The position numbers were made by a program, and so were the translations under genes. Shown here piece by piece: positions 1 through 8,842 of a stretch of 64,000 bases of DNA. Position 1 is the stretch's first letter, and each line of letters opens with the position of its first letter. The notes under the pieces are model-generated. The model had not been told where the DNA came from. It did not search any database and was given only the letters and a program-made list of their open reading frames with translations. This DNA comes from Fibrobacter sp. UWR2 (GTDB taxonomy: Bacteria > Fibrobacterota > Fibrobacteria > Fibrobacterales > Fibrobacteraceae): contig NZ_MWQE01000010.1 in the NCBI RefSeq assembly GCF_002210285.1, positions 1-64,000 on the forward strand, given 5' to 3'.

Positions 1-78
1 AGTAAGGTTTTGGGTTATTGGGGGTGGATTGTGACACAGTTTATTTTACAGCCTCAAGGGAATAGGTAGAATAAATGG

Positions 79-630
79 TTATTCCTTATCTTTTTTTGAG
101 TTAAATGTTTTATCGGAGCATCGACCACTTATCTTTACGTTAAATATTTTTGTAAACTTGTATGAATGAGTTTCTCCAGCAGACCGCATCGGATTTTTTC
201 TTATTTCAAGAATGAATCTGCCTTTTAGTTCACGTCCATCAATTCGCTCTTCACTAATTTTACAATTATGTGAAACATTCTTTGGGAGTGTAGTTTTTTC
301 CTTGTTTCTAAAAAAATTTTGAAGTTCTTCGCATGTTTTGATATACCAAAGAGGCTCAAGAGTAGTACAATTCCATTCTTTAGGGAACGCAACTTCATAG
401 ACCTCATCCAAGTCTATTTGGGGATGCCACTTGTCTTCACATATCGTATATTTCTCTATTTCGGACAAAGGTAATTCGATATCTGCATTGCGTTCGATTT
501 TCAAGTCAAGAGAATTGTTCTTCGCGACCTGATAACAGAACTTCACCTCATTTTTTGTTGCAGAAATATTTGCAGCCCCAATACTAGCCGACAAAAGAAG
601 CATCAAGATTATAGTAAATACATACTTCAT
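79..630 (-). CDS. Small exported protein of unknown function
   Basis: Predicted 183-residue protein with an N-terminal signal peptide (hydrophobic stretch about residues 5-19, small residues before the mature part) followed by a Cys-containing, Lys/Glu-rich mature region. I do not recognise a family. The ATG at 630 is preferred over a GTG one codon upstream because it forms a TGATG stop-start overlap with the large gene upstream, which implies translational coupling. It is the last gene of the AT-rich operon that starts near 4285. Likely periplasmic or surface located; role unknown. Confidence 0.7.
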   Translation of the reverse strand: MKYVFTIILMLLLSASIGAANISATKNEVKFCYQVAKNNSLDLKIERNADIELPLSEIEKYTICEDKWHPQIDLDEVYEVAFPKEWNCTTLEPLWYIKTCEELQNFFRNKEKTTLPKNVSHNCKISEERIDGRELKGRFILEIRKNPMRSAGETHSYKFTKIFNVKISGRCSDKTFNSKKDKE

Positions 631-3551
631 CACTTTACAAGTTCACATCCAGTCAAATCATAGTTGTTGTTTAGCAACGTTTCCTTTGTCGGACATGTTA
701 ATGTTGCGGCATTTCCAGGCCCTCCAGGGCCATCGCTACGAGAAAATTCCCTATGATACCATCCGCACATTTTTTGCCATAAATTATTATTGTATTTGAC
801 CAGTTCATCTGTACCTGTTTCTTTCTGTTCTTCCAAAGTTGATCTAATGATTGATGCGATTCCCTCCAAAACACTATTTTTGTCACATTTGAAATCGCTC
901 TCACATATATTCGTCATTTCAAAAACATATTGAGTCTTGAACATATTATTCTTTTCAAGGCATGAATACGATTCCATATGTCCTTTCTCATGACGTTTTC
1001 CAGCGTTGTAATCTTCCTCTGTAACAAAGTTGTCACCCATTTTATACCCTACAGGAGCCACATAATATACATTTCCTCTCATTATCGTTGTAGTTGCAGA
1101 AATCTTAAAAGTAATCGTATATTTGGGATTGTTTACGCCACAGGCCCCTGTTTGCTCTTTACTTGTAATTTCTATTCTAGCAAATCCGTTTTCCGTATTC
1201 AATTTTGTGCAGGGGAATCCACAATAAACCCCAACATCATTTCCTACGCCATAGTCTTTCCCTAATTCTCCACATGTATAAGCGGGACATTCTGCACCTG
1301 TTTTGGCCAAAATATTTCGGGAGAGTCCCAAATTTTCAATGGGAATATTAATAACACTTCCAACATCAAATGCAAAGTCTAACGAAGATGTATTTTTTAT
1401 TTTGTTTGTTGTGAATATAATTTGATGCATACGTTTAGTTCCATTAAGACGACGTCCTAGCACATCAAAAGTTTTTGAAACAGGCGAGAAATCAATTGTA
1501 TAGTTTGTTATTCCGTATTGATTTTCATTTTCTGACACAGCGGATTTTTTTAACACAAATTCATCAGGACACTGCCCATCGAAATTTTCATCTTCAAATG
1601 GATTGTAACAATCAACTTCTTCATACCATGAGCCTATATTGTGTGTTCCAAAGTTATCACCCGTCCAAAGCCAGTCATAAGAGCAATTGACATAGTTATT
1701 CTCAGATTTACACCTATAGCATCTTCCATTGTATGCTATGCACGCCCGCTCTGGATTGTATGGAGTAGTTTCCATTGGGAAGCCTGGGCATTGTCCGATT
1801 CTGTTATTGTCTTTTCTTTCTCCACTAGCACAATCAATTTCCGTAAAGAAATACTTATCTGGGGTATAGGGGTAAATCCACATCCAATCTTCATCGCACT
1901 CATCTGCACGGCGTGCTGCATTACATCTGTAGCATTTGCCGTTGCTTTCAAAGCAGGTGTTCTTCGGGTCATTGGGAATGTAGCCAAATGGGATAGATTT
2001 GCATAAGCCAAATTCACTAGACGAACTTAATTCCTCAGACGAAGAAGATTCCTCAGAACTAGAACTTCCCTCTTCCGAAGATGAAGATTCTTCAAAACTA
2101 GAAGAACTATTCTCCTCGGACGAACTGGAATATTCCACAGCACTGGAATAGGGTTCGGCGGCCTCACATTCTCCGACAACACACCACCCACGATTCGAAA
2201 GTTCCGTTTCATAATGTGGAATTCCATAAGAAATGGCACATTCATCAGAAGAATCCTGTAAAGCGAGATTAACTTCATCTTCTGTTCCAAAACAATCATC
2301 ATCATGAGGAATCCATTCACCCATACAATAGGCAACAAGTTTATTCATATCGGGGAAAGTCGGAAGCGCTTCATGGACCATGTTTTCCAAATCGTAATAC
2401 AAAACATTCGTTGGAAGAAGATGTCTGATAGAGAACTGATGTGAGATAAAGCCATTGTGGTTAAGAAAAACTGTCTGCCAGTCAGTTTCTATCGGAAGAA
2501 CACTTCCTGAATTATCGAAATTTGCAGCCCCCCAAGAAAATCCTACTGATTCCGGAGAATCTGAATAGTATATTCTGGTTGTAACACCCGTATAATCACA
2601 CGCACCGTCCGATATTCCCCTACACCAATAACCTTCCCGGAGGCCGCACAGAGGCATCGATACGGGTTCATATCCTTGTACAAGTCCAAAATTTGCAAAA
2701 TCACATGCAACAGCCCGTGTCCCGGTACAATAGCAGTTCTGAAGATATGCATAGTCCCTATTTATCATGTAGGGGGCTTCAAAATAAATATCCCTATGTA
2801 TGTTGGGTAACCGGGATAGCGTTTCCCAATTGTCATCGTCAATTTGACAGTACGCACCTCCGCCACCCGAACCGCTCGAACCACCGCAATGGTCCCCACC
2901 TTCGCCGCAACCGCCCTCACTACTAGAACTATCTTCATCTTCCTCGCTAGAAGATGAATTTAAATCTTCTGAACTGGAGGATCCCATTTCATCTTCTGAA
3001 GAAGAACTTTCCAGTTCCGAACTAGACGACTCTACTGAAGAACTACTTTGAATTTCTGACGATGAAGATCGCTCACTTTCAGAGGAACTTGATTCTGAAC
3101 AATTTGGAAGAGTGGGATCAAACGCCCCACAATCACCACCATTAGGATTAATCTTAACTATTTCGCCACCCCAGCCAGTGGCCATTCTTCTACATGCAGT
3201 ATTTTTTGTTTTGCATTCTGCATTACAGATGCTTTCATCTATCTGTAATTGCAACTTTATATTAGCGCCATCACAAAATTCACATCTAGTATAGGATTTT
3301 ATATAGCCGTTTTTTGAACCTGATTGACCTTCACACGTATTCACCCATTCCCCAGAATAAAAGAAAACATCACTGGAACCTGTGGCTTCAAGACATTCTG
3401 CATAAAGGTCATTTTCTCGTGCCTCCAGAATGAGTTGTTTTGCTGTTTCTATTTCATAACCTTCATTAACAGCAATATCCAAATCATCACATATCGTAAA
3501 AGCTTTTGTTATCGATGATAGGAGTAATATTACGAGGAAATATTTTTTCAT
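630..3551 (-). CDS. Large secreted Cys-rich protein with two Ser/Glu linkers and an HExxH motif
   Basis: About 973 residues from the ATG at 3551, chosen because it begins a signal peptide (MKKYFLVILLLSS) and has a GGGAG ribosome site 8 bases upstream; a longer frame adds seven non-signal residues. The mature protein has many Cys residues, a poly-Ser/Glu linker at about 152-232, a second at about 467-514, and between about 517 and 661 two tandem Cys-rich repeats sharing the pattern NG(K/R)CYRC ... DW(M/L)W. Near the C-terminus, residues 854-858 read HEKGH, an HExxH-type zinc site in a setting that recalls DUF922-like putative proteases (tentative). Ser linkers of this kind are typical of Fibrobacter surface proteins. 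The start lies 1 base after the stop of the upstream lipoprotein gene. Substrate and role unknown. Confidence 0.75.
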   Translation of the reverse strand: MKKYFLVILLLSSITKAFTICDDLDIAVNEGYEIETAKQLILEARENDLYAECLEATGSSDVFFYSGEWVNTCEGQSGSKNGYIKSYTRCEFCDGANIKLQLQIDESICNAECKTKNTACRRMATGWGGEIVKINPNGGDCGAFDPTLPNCSESSSSESERSSSSEIQSSSSVESSSSELESSSSEDEMGSSSSEDLNSSSSEEDEDSSSSEGGCGEGGDHCGGSSGSGGGGAYCQIDDDNWETLSRLPNIHRDIYFEAPYMINRDYAYLQNCYCTGTRAVACDFANFGLVQGYEPVSMPLCGLREGYWCRGISDGACDYTGVTTRIYYSDSPESVGFSWGAANFDNSGSVLPIETDWQTVFLNHNGFISHQFSIRHLLPTNVLYYDLENMVHEALPTFPDMNKLVAYCMGEWIPHDDDCFGTEDEVNLALQDSSDECAISYGIPHYETELSNRGWCVVGECEAAEPYSSAVEYSSSSEENSSSSFEESSSSEEGSSSSEESSSSEELSSSSEFGLCKSIPFGYIPNDPKNTCFESNGKCYRCNAARRADECDEDWMWIYPYTPDKYFFTEIDCASGERKDNNRIGQCPGFPMETTPYNPERACIAYNGRCYRCKSENNYVNCSYDWLWTGDNFGTHNIGSWYEEVDCYNPFEDENFDGQCPDEFVLKKSAVSENENQYGITNYTIDFSPVSKTFDVLGRRLNGTKRMHQIIFTTNKIKNTSSLDFAFDVGSVINIPIENLGLSRNILAKTGAECPAYTCGELGKDYGVGNDVGVYCGFPCTKLNTENGFARIEITSKEQTGACGVNNPKYTITFKISATTTIMRGNVYYVAPVGYKMGDNFVTEEDYNAGKRHEKGHMESYSCLEKNNMFKTQYVFEMTNICESDFKCDKNSVLEGIASIIRSTLEEQKETGTDELVKYNNNLWQKMCGWYHREFSRSDGPGGPGNAATLTCPTKETLLNNNYDLTGCELVK
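2010..2153 (-). repeat. Poly-Ser/Glu linker 2 coding repeat
   Basis: Second imperfect tandem repeat in the same gene, coding for SSSSEE units, just before the two Cys-rich repeats. It uses mixed Ser codons, so the repeat is maintained at protein level rather than being a simple DNA microsatellite. Confidence 0.8.
2856..3098 (-). repeat. Poly-Ser/Glu linker 1 coding repeat
   Basis: Imperfect tandem repeat coding for runs of SSSSE separated by acidic residues, ending in a Gly/Cys-rich stretch. It joins the N-terminal Cys-rich part to the middle part of the large exported protein. Such tracts are prone to length change by slippage. Confidence 0.8.
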
Positions 3552-3552
3552 C

Positions 3553-4035
3553 TTATTTTTCTCCCAACACATTCTTTACTGCAATTAAACGAAAAAAACT
3601 TTCTGGTCCAGGTGGATTAGGCATTTTTCTTTCGGCTATTTGCTTTGCGTATTTTTTTTGTTCTTCAAGTTGTTTCTCTTTCATTTTACTAAACAATTCT
3701 GTTCGGGATAGGCTATCATATTTTATTTGAATTAGCGACTGCAAAGAATCCACACAATGCCCTTGAGGATAGTCCCCAGTTCTTTGACAAAAATCATTTA
3801 ATTTTTTTTCTTCTTTTTCTTTTAAATGCAACCATCCAGAGTATTGATTCTCTTTAAAACCAGAATCTGTTGCTTTTGTTTTTTTTAAATCTTTTTTTAA
3901 ATTTTCTAATTCAACCGTTTTTTTTTCTACATTATCTTTATTATTCTCATTTCTAGAATATTCTTGCCGATTGTCAGAACAATTTGGCAAAAAAAAGCAA
4001 AAAAACAAAAGAAATATAATTTTTGTTATTTTCAT
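3553..4035 (-). CDS. Lipoprotein, Lys/Glu-rich, unknown function
   Basis: About 160 residues from the ATG at 4035, chosen because it starts a short lipoprotein signal peptide ending in the lipobox LPNC and has a GAGGA ribosome site 5 bases upstream. The mature part is strongly Lys/Glu-rich and probably helical, with two Cys residues near the centre (NDFCQRTGDYPQGHCVD). It ends with a Pro/Gly-rich motif (NPPGPESFF). No family recognised. It sits 1 base before the large Cys-rich gene and 22 bases after the smaller lipoprotein gene, in an AT-rich operon. Probably anchored in a membrane facing the periplasm. Confidence 0.7.
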   Translation of the reverse strand: MKITKIIFLLFFCFFLPNCSDNRQEYSRNENNKDNVEKKTVELENLKKDLKKTKATDSGFKENQYSGWLHLKEKEEKKLNDFCQRTGDYPQGHCVDSLQSLIQIKYDSLSRTELFSKMKEKQLEEQKKYAKQIAERKMPNPPGPESFFRLIAVKNVLGEK

Positions 4036-4057
4036 ATTTTCCTCATTGACGAATATT

Positions 4058-4285
4058 TTACCCAACAAGAATCAAAAAAAACTTGAAACGAATGGAATTC
4101 TTAAGAATATCAACTTTTTGAGACTTAAAGCATTGGGCTTGTTTGTCGAATATTTCCTGGACGCTTTTTCCTCGCTTAGTCACATCACGATTGCCGGGAA
4201 TCGCACAAGACACGCCGCTTCTATCGGAGCATCCTGAAAATAATCCAAAGAAAACAGCAATCAGCAGTACACATTTAAACATCAT
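4058..4285 (-). CDS. Small lipoprotein
   Basis: 75 residues with a lipoprotein signal peptide (hydrophobic residues 4-17, lipobox FSGC) and a short mature part containing two more Cys residues. The start is one of two adjacent ATG codons, with no clear ribosome site upstream. It is the first gene of the AT-rich operon. No family recognised; the short mature chain could be a structural or entry-exclusion-like lipoprotein but nothing supports a specific role. Confidence 0.55.
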   Translation of the reverse strand: MMFKCVLLIAVFFGLFSGCSDRSGVSCAIPGNRDVTKRGKSVQEIFDKQAQCFKSQKVDILKNSIRFKFFLILVG

Positions 4286-4422
4286 AATGTTTTTACAAAA
4301 AATAATAAAAAAAGAAGTTTAATGGCCAACGAAACAAAAAATTTACAGACAAATGCGCATTTGAAAGCCTAATCGTTAATCAATTCTAAAAGCACCAACA
4401 TTTTTTGCGTTAGGGATAGTGA

Positions 4423-4535
4423 CCCCTTGGGGACAAGACTCGCGAAGCGAGGCTTGGTTGCAAGAGTCGCGCGGGCGTGCCGCAAGTGCGCACGGGTGGC
4501 CTTGCAATATAGCCCGACCGCACATATATGTGCGG
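4423..4535. repeat. Hairpin-rich element of unknown type
   Basis: Dense cluster of inverted repeats in the otherwise gene-free stretch 4286-4563: CCCC/GGGG (4423-4432), CTCGC-gaa-GCGAG (4439-4451), a long-range pair TTGCAAG (4458-4464) with CTTGCAA (4501-4507), and a perfect 18-base palindrome CCGCACATATATGTGCGG (4518-4535). It is GC-rich beside an AT-rich operon and ends about 30 bases before GH116 homology begins. It could be a REP-like or other mobile repeat, or a structured RNA. I see no promoter or terminator that would settle this. Confidence 0.45.
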
Positions 4536-5791
4536 GAACGCCCAAAAGATTTCTCCGTCATTACGTGAAGACGCAGGACATCGAAAACCTGAAGGATTGC
4601 AAGGAAGCCGTTTACGCCGCCATGCAGTACCTCGAAAAGATGGTGAACGAAGGCGAAAACTTCCCGCTCACCCACGGTACCGACGACACTTTCGACAACC
4701 TCTCCAGCCATGGCATTTCCGTGTACTGCGGTAGCCTCTGGATTGCAGGCCTCCGCGCCGCCGCCAAGATTGCCGAAATCCTCGGTGACAAGGCTCAGGC
4801 AGACACTTGGAACGCCAAGGCCGATGCCGCCAACAAGGAATTTGACGAAGCCCTGTGGGACGAAGCCGAAGGCTACTACCACTTCTTCGTGACTCCGATG
4901 GAAGCAAAGGACGTTGTGGCCGACAAGCTCCCGCAACTCGCCGACGCCATCAAGGAAACGCTCGTTATCGACGGTAACGATGTGAAGGCAGCTCTCAAGA
5001 CCATTAACGAATGGCTGAATTCCGGCGAGATCCCGAGCGACGTGGAACTTTCCAAGAACGAACTCCGCGGCCTCAAGAAGGCATGGCTCACCGCCCAGTG
5101 CAAGGAAGCCTTCACCGCCAGCTGGAACGCAAAGATTGCTAACGACTGCGATGACGTCTTCGCCGACACGATGCTCGCCGACACCTACCTCCGCCTGCTC
5201 GGCCTCAAGCCGATTAGCGACGAGAAGAAGGCGAAGGCCAACCTGTTGCGCGTTTTCAACACGAACTACAAGGCCAACAGCCCGCTCATCGGTGCCGCAA
5301 ACCTTGTTCGTAAGGACGGTTCTCCGCTGGATGAATTCAACTTCCAGGCTCACGACGTGTGGATCGGCATCCAGTACAGCATCATGTGCGCCATGATGCA
5401 CCACGGACTCGAAAAGCAGGCTGCCGACATGGGCGATTCCATGATCCGCAACCTCTACGAAGAAGCCCGCATCCCGTTCGCCGCACCGGAAGGATTCAAT
5501 GGTTCCTGCCGCCTGCACCCAGAAGCACTCGTAAAGGCTTTCGGCCTTAGCGCCACCGCCGCCGACAAGATGCACAAGGAACTCCTGAAGAAGGGCGCCC
5601 TCCTTGCCGACAGCCGCATCAGCCCGAAGCTCCCGCGCAACCTGCCCGCCTTTACCAAGGCATTCGGCAGCATCGCGAAGGCCAATAAGGTTGAAGCGAG
5701 CGCACTCTTCATGCTGCTCCACAGCACGGCTCTGAAGTACACCGCCGGCAAATACTTCCGCCCGGGCATGGTGTTCGCTCTGCTGTACTAA
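4427..5791 (+). pseudogene. GH116-type glycosidase, 5'-truncated remnant
   Basis: Open frame of 454 codons. From about residue 46 it matches the C-terminal (alpha/alpha)6 part of GH116 (glucosylceramidase/beta-glucosidase): HGTDDTFDNLSSHGISVYCG corresponds to the TYDxW...SAYCGGLWL block, FADTMLAD to the block holding the acid/base Asp, and HDVWIGIQYSIMCAMM to the EVWxGVxYxxAATM block. The N-terminal beta-sandwich and the segment with the nucleophile Glu are absent. The first ~45 residues are the translation of the hairpin-rich element and look unlike protein, so the ATG at 4427 is probably not a natural start. Family size is usually above 700 residues. Best read as the 3' end of a gene cut by insertion or recombination near 4560; a stand-alone domain is less likely. 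Confidence 0.7.
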
Positions 5792-5820
5792 AAGTCATCC
5801 TGTTTTAGGAATTTATTCAA

Positions 5821-5850
5821 AAAGGCCTGTCCATGGACAGGCCTTTTTTT
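5821..5850 (+). terminator. Rho-independent terminator
   Basis: Eleven-base-pair stem (AAAGGCCTGTC / GACAGGCCTTT) with a CATG loop and a run of seven T. It lies 30 bases after the GH116 remnant and before the phosphatase gene, so it would have ended the original GH116 transcript. Confidence 0.9.
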
Positions 5851-5876
5851 ATCTTTAAAAGTCAAGAGGCCTCATC

Positions 5877-7190
5877 ATGAAGAAGTTTTTAGCATTATTG
5901 CTTACTGTTACCATAGCGGTTTTCGCCCAAAAAGCCGACCAGATGGGAAGCAACTACTACGCCTACCCCACTCCTAGCGCCAAATACACCAAGGCCCCCG
6001 CAGGCTACAAGCCGTTCTACGTGAGCCATTACGGCAGGCACGGTAGCCGCTTTCACCAGCCTGCAGACCATTATCACATGCTCTACAACACGCTTGCACA
6101 AGCCGACTCCGCAGACAAGCTGACCGAACTCGGCAAGAGCCTGCTCGAGCGTGCGAAATTCCTGGACGAATACGCCGCCCCGCGCGCAGGCGACCTCACG
6201 CAGCTCGGCGTAGCACAGCACCAAGGAATCGCCAAGCGAATGGTGAAGAACTTCCCCGAGGTGTTCAAGAATGACGCCTACGTCGAGGCCTACGCGAGTA
6301 CGAGCGTACGCTGCGTGGTGAGCATGGCGGCCTTCCTCGAGGAACTGCGCGCGCAGAAGCCCAAGCTCGACATCCACCAAGAATCGGGCGGCTACCTGAT
6401 GGCTTTCATCAGCCCGCTAAACTTCGGCAAGATTATCGGGGAATCCAACACGCCCGCATGGCAAAAGGAAAACGAGAAACTCTACAGCCATGTGAACCCC
6501 GCACGCATGATGAATGCGATTTTCAACGATTCGACATACGTACAGAAGAATATCGACGCAGGCGACCTGTTCAGCAAGATATACGAAATCGGCAACAGCC
6601 TGCAGGGCAGCCCCGAAATCGAATTCAGCTTTGACGACCTGTGGACCGACGAGGATCTCGCCGCCCGCTGGCACGCACAGAACGCCTGGTGGTACAGCGT
6701 GCTGGGCAACAATCCCTTCGGCAAAAAGGAAGGCCTCGAGAATGCCCGTCCGCTGCTGAAGAACTTCCTCGATGTTGCAGACAAGGTAATCGCCGCCGAC
6801 ACCGCAAAGGCCGACAAGACGGCAAAACCTGCGAAAAAAGTTTCCGCGACGCTCCGTTTCGGGCACGATACCGTCATTTTCCCGTTCGCCGCATTGTTGC
6901 AAATGGAAAACGGCACGCAGAATACGGGCATCGAGACCGCCGACATGGAAAATCTGCACAAGGTCTGGCGCGATTACGAGATTAGCCCGATGGCGGCAAA
7001 CACGCAGTTTGTGTTCTACAAGTCCGCAAAGAAGGGCTCCCCCATCCTGGTGAAGGTAATGCACAACGAAATCGAGCAGAAATTGCCCGTGACCTGCGAT
7101 TCCGCAGCCGTCAAGAACTGCCCCGCCGCCCCCTACTACCGCTGGGACGATTTTCGCGATTTCTACGGCAAAATCGCCACAAATAAGTAA
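5877..7190 (+). CDS. Histidine acid phosphatase (branch 2, phytase/MINPP-like)
   Basis: 437 residues with a signal peptide (MKKFLALLLTVTIAVFAQ). The catalytic motif RHGSR is at residues 54-58 and the distal proton-donor motif HD is at 330-331 (FGHDTVIFPF), the order and spacing of branch 2 histidine phosphatases that remove phosphate from phytate, inositol phosphates or other monoesters. The usual RHGxRxP ends here in His rather than Pro, as in some bacterial MINPP-like enzymes. An AAGAGG ribosome site lies 8 bases before the ATG. Expected in the periplasm or outside the cell, releasing phosphate from plant material. Substrate not resolved from sequence. It appears monocistronic after the terminator. 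Confidence 0.85.
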   Translation: MKKFLALLLTVTIAVFAQKADQMGSNYYAYPTPSAKYTKAPAGYKPFYVSHYGRHGSRFHQPADHYHMLYNTLAQADSADKLTELGKSLLERAKFLDEYAAPRAGDLTQLGVAQHQGIAKRMVKNFPEVFKNDAYVEAYASTSVRCVVSMAAFLEELRAQKPKLDIHQESGGYLMAFISPLNFGKIIGESNTPAWQKENEKLYSHVNPARMMNAIFNDSTYVQKNIDAGDLFSKIYEIGNSLQGSPEIEFSFDDLWTDEDLAARWHAQNAWWYSVLGNNPFGKKEGLENARPLLKNFLDVADKVIAADTAKADKTAKPAKKVSATLRFGHDTVIFPFAALLQMENGTQNTGIETADMENLHKVWRDYEISPMAANTQFVFYKSAKKGSPILVKVMHNEIEQKLPVTCDSAAVKNCPAAPYYRWDDFRDFYGKIATNK

Positions 7191-7220
7191 AAAAATACAC
7201 CTCCTATCCCAAAGATTGTG

Positions 7221-7226
7221 TATATT
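7221..7226 (+). promoter_or_regulatory. Candidate -10/-7 element TATATT, start-proximal
   Basis: TATATT followed by 6 bases and the ATG at 7233. If used as a -10 element, transcription would begin at or next to the start codon (leaderless mRNA). No ribosome site is present. Confidence 0.45.
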
Positions 7227-7232
7227 CATAGC

Positions 7233-7898
7233 ATGGAGAAAATACTCTTGAAGCACATTCCTTTGGTTTTCAATGCGTTAACCCTAATCGCACTGGTCTT
7301 CTTATTTACAGGCTGCACTAACCCGACTCGGGCTCACCAACCGCTGGAGACTCCCCAGCGAAGCAAAGGCGAAATCGTCAAGTACGAAGGCGCCGACATG
7401 AAGGTCCAATCCACGAAGATTTCCTTCGAGTCCAAGACAGACGACAGTCAGACAATGTTCCAGGCAGACCGATTCTGCTACGACCAGAGAAACGACTACC
7501 TCGTATTCCCCACGAACAGGTCGCAGGAAGGCTACTACCTTATCGTCCCCAAGGATAGCGTGACACTCTGCAAGAACGGCTATGTCAGGAATAATTCCCA
7601 CTTCTCCAGAAACCACCTGTTACGTGGCTTTACAATCGGCGCAATCATTGGCGGAGGCATCGGAGCCCTAGCGGGACTACCGATGGCCGCATTCATCGCC
7701 CTCTTGGGCGACGGTTCGGCCTTCGAGGCGTTCTGGCTATTCTTTACAGGATTAGGAACGGCAACAGGGGCGGCAACCGGAGCATTTGTAGATCCGCTAA
7801 TCCATCAAAGTTTCATAGATGACATCCAGGAAACCTGTCCCTCCTACTTTACCGAAGAGGAACAGAAAGAATACCTCAACAAGAACCTGTGCTACTAG
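7233..7898 (+). CDS. Lipoprotein with glycine-zipper membrane segment
   Basis: About 221 residues from the ATG at 7233; a GTG five codons upstream is open but would put extra residues before the signal sequence. Lipoprotein signal peptide with lipobox FTGC. The C-terminal half has a long Gly/Ala-rich hydrophobic stretch (IIGGGIGALAGLPMAAF, then GLGTATGAATGAFV) resembling glycine-zipper segments of envelope proteins. No family assigned. It is followed after 9 bases by the barrel protein gene and probably co-transcribed with it. Likely an envelope protein. Confidence 0.7.
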   Translation: MEKILLKHIPLVFNALTLIALVFLFTGCTNPTRAHQPLETPQRSKGEIVKYEGADMKVQSTKISFESKTDDSQTMFQADRFCYDQRNDYLVFPTNRSQEGYYLIVPKDSVTLCKNGYVRNNSHFSRNHLLRGFTIGAIIGGGIGALAGLPMAAFIALLGDGSAFEAFWLFFTGLGTATGAATGAFVDPLIHQSFIDDIQETCPSYFTEEEQKEYLNKNLCY

Positions 7899-7907
7899 GA
7901 GAACATC

Positions 7908-8780
7908 ATGAAGCGCAATATTCTATGCATTCTCCTGCTCGCAACGACATTCATATTCGCACAGGAAACAGTCGACAACCAGCCCGCGCCCAAAGAACAG
8001 GCCAGCCCGGTTGAACAAGTCGCACCCGAAGAACAGACAAGCCCGGCCGAACAGGCCGAACCCGAGCGCACGCCCGAAGGGTTCCGCATCATCCGTATAC
8101 ACACCGAAGAGACAAAGATCTTTAGGGATAGCGTGCAAAAAGCAGAAAAGGAAGAAGCCGAAAAGAAACGTGAACCCGTCCCCTTCAAATTTTCCATCGG
8201 ACTCTCTGCATCTCTAGGATACAGGACTTTTGCAGGATTAAGCGACGACACCTATTACATCCCTTCAGATTCCGCCTACACCCTGTTCTCCGGAGCCGTT
8301 ACACAAATAGGCGTATCCGTACTGATTCCCCTGAACCAGTATAACTTCGCCATAAGAACAGGAGTTCTTTTGGAGCACGCAAGCCTCACCAGCATAGACG
8401 AAATTTTCGTTGAGGGAGAGAATGGTTCAACGGATCTTCTCACCGGAGATTTAACCGAGACTAGCCTGACAATTCCCCTACTGTTCGCCATGAAGACTAG
8501 GGTCAGTAACGCTATGTTTGAAATAGGTGCCCAGGTCTCATTCCCGCTTATTGACGAGTACATGGACGGCGATAAAACAGACTTTCTAGAGAACGGTTTC
8601 CGGTCGTCTCCAGACATAAGCCTGTTACTCGGGCTGGAGGTTTTCATCAATTCATATATTTCTCTCTATGGATTGGTTGACTTCCAGCTAAACGACGCAT
8701 ACAAAGACCATTCCTTCGCCGGATTAATCAATGTCTCGTACATGAACTTAAAATTCGGCATCATAGTCACGCCATTCTAG
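7908..8780 (+). CDS. Outer-membrane beta-barrel protein
   Basis: 290 residues: signal peptide (cleavage after about residue 18, IFAQ), then a Pro/Glu/Gln-rich low-complexity stretch (about 20-55), a charged helix, and from about residue 90 alternating amphipathic strands typical of an 8-stranded outer-membrane barrel (OMP_b-brl type, as PF13568). The last residues (FGIIVTPF) end in Phe, the usual outer-membrane assembly signal. An AGGAG ribosome site precedes the ATG, 9 bases after the lipoprotein stop. Role unknown; the Pro/Glu linker may reach across the periplasm. Confidence 0.75.
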   Translation: MKRNILCILLLATTFIFAQETVDNQPAPKEQASPVEQVAPEEQTSPAEQAEPERTPEGFRIIRIHTEETKIFRDSVQKAEKEEAEKKREPVPFKFSIGLSASLGYRTFAGLSDDTYYIPSDSAYTLFSGAVTQIGVSVLIPLNQYNFAIRTGVLLEHASLTSIDEIFVEGENGSTDLLTGDLTETSLTIPLLFAMKTRVSNAMFEIGAQVSFPLIDEYMDGDKTDFLENGFRSSPDISLLLGLEVFINSYISLYGLVDFQLNDAYKDHSFAGLINVSYMNLKFGIIVTPF

Positions 8781-8842
8781 ACAAGAATCCGCCATGAAAA
8801 AACTATTCCCGTTTATCCTTGCCTATCCGAGAGTCTATTTGA

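Noticed and set aside
1-78. Left edge of the window before the first gene
   Set aside because: No gene, repeat or terminator could be supported in these bases.
2010-3098. Regular repeats in the large exported gene as a CRISPR or microsatellite array
   Set aside because: The units keep the reading frame, vary in codon choice and code for Ser/Glu linkers.
4376-5722. Minus-strand open frame opposite the GH116 remnant
   Set aside because: Shadow frame; similarity lies on the plus strand.
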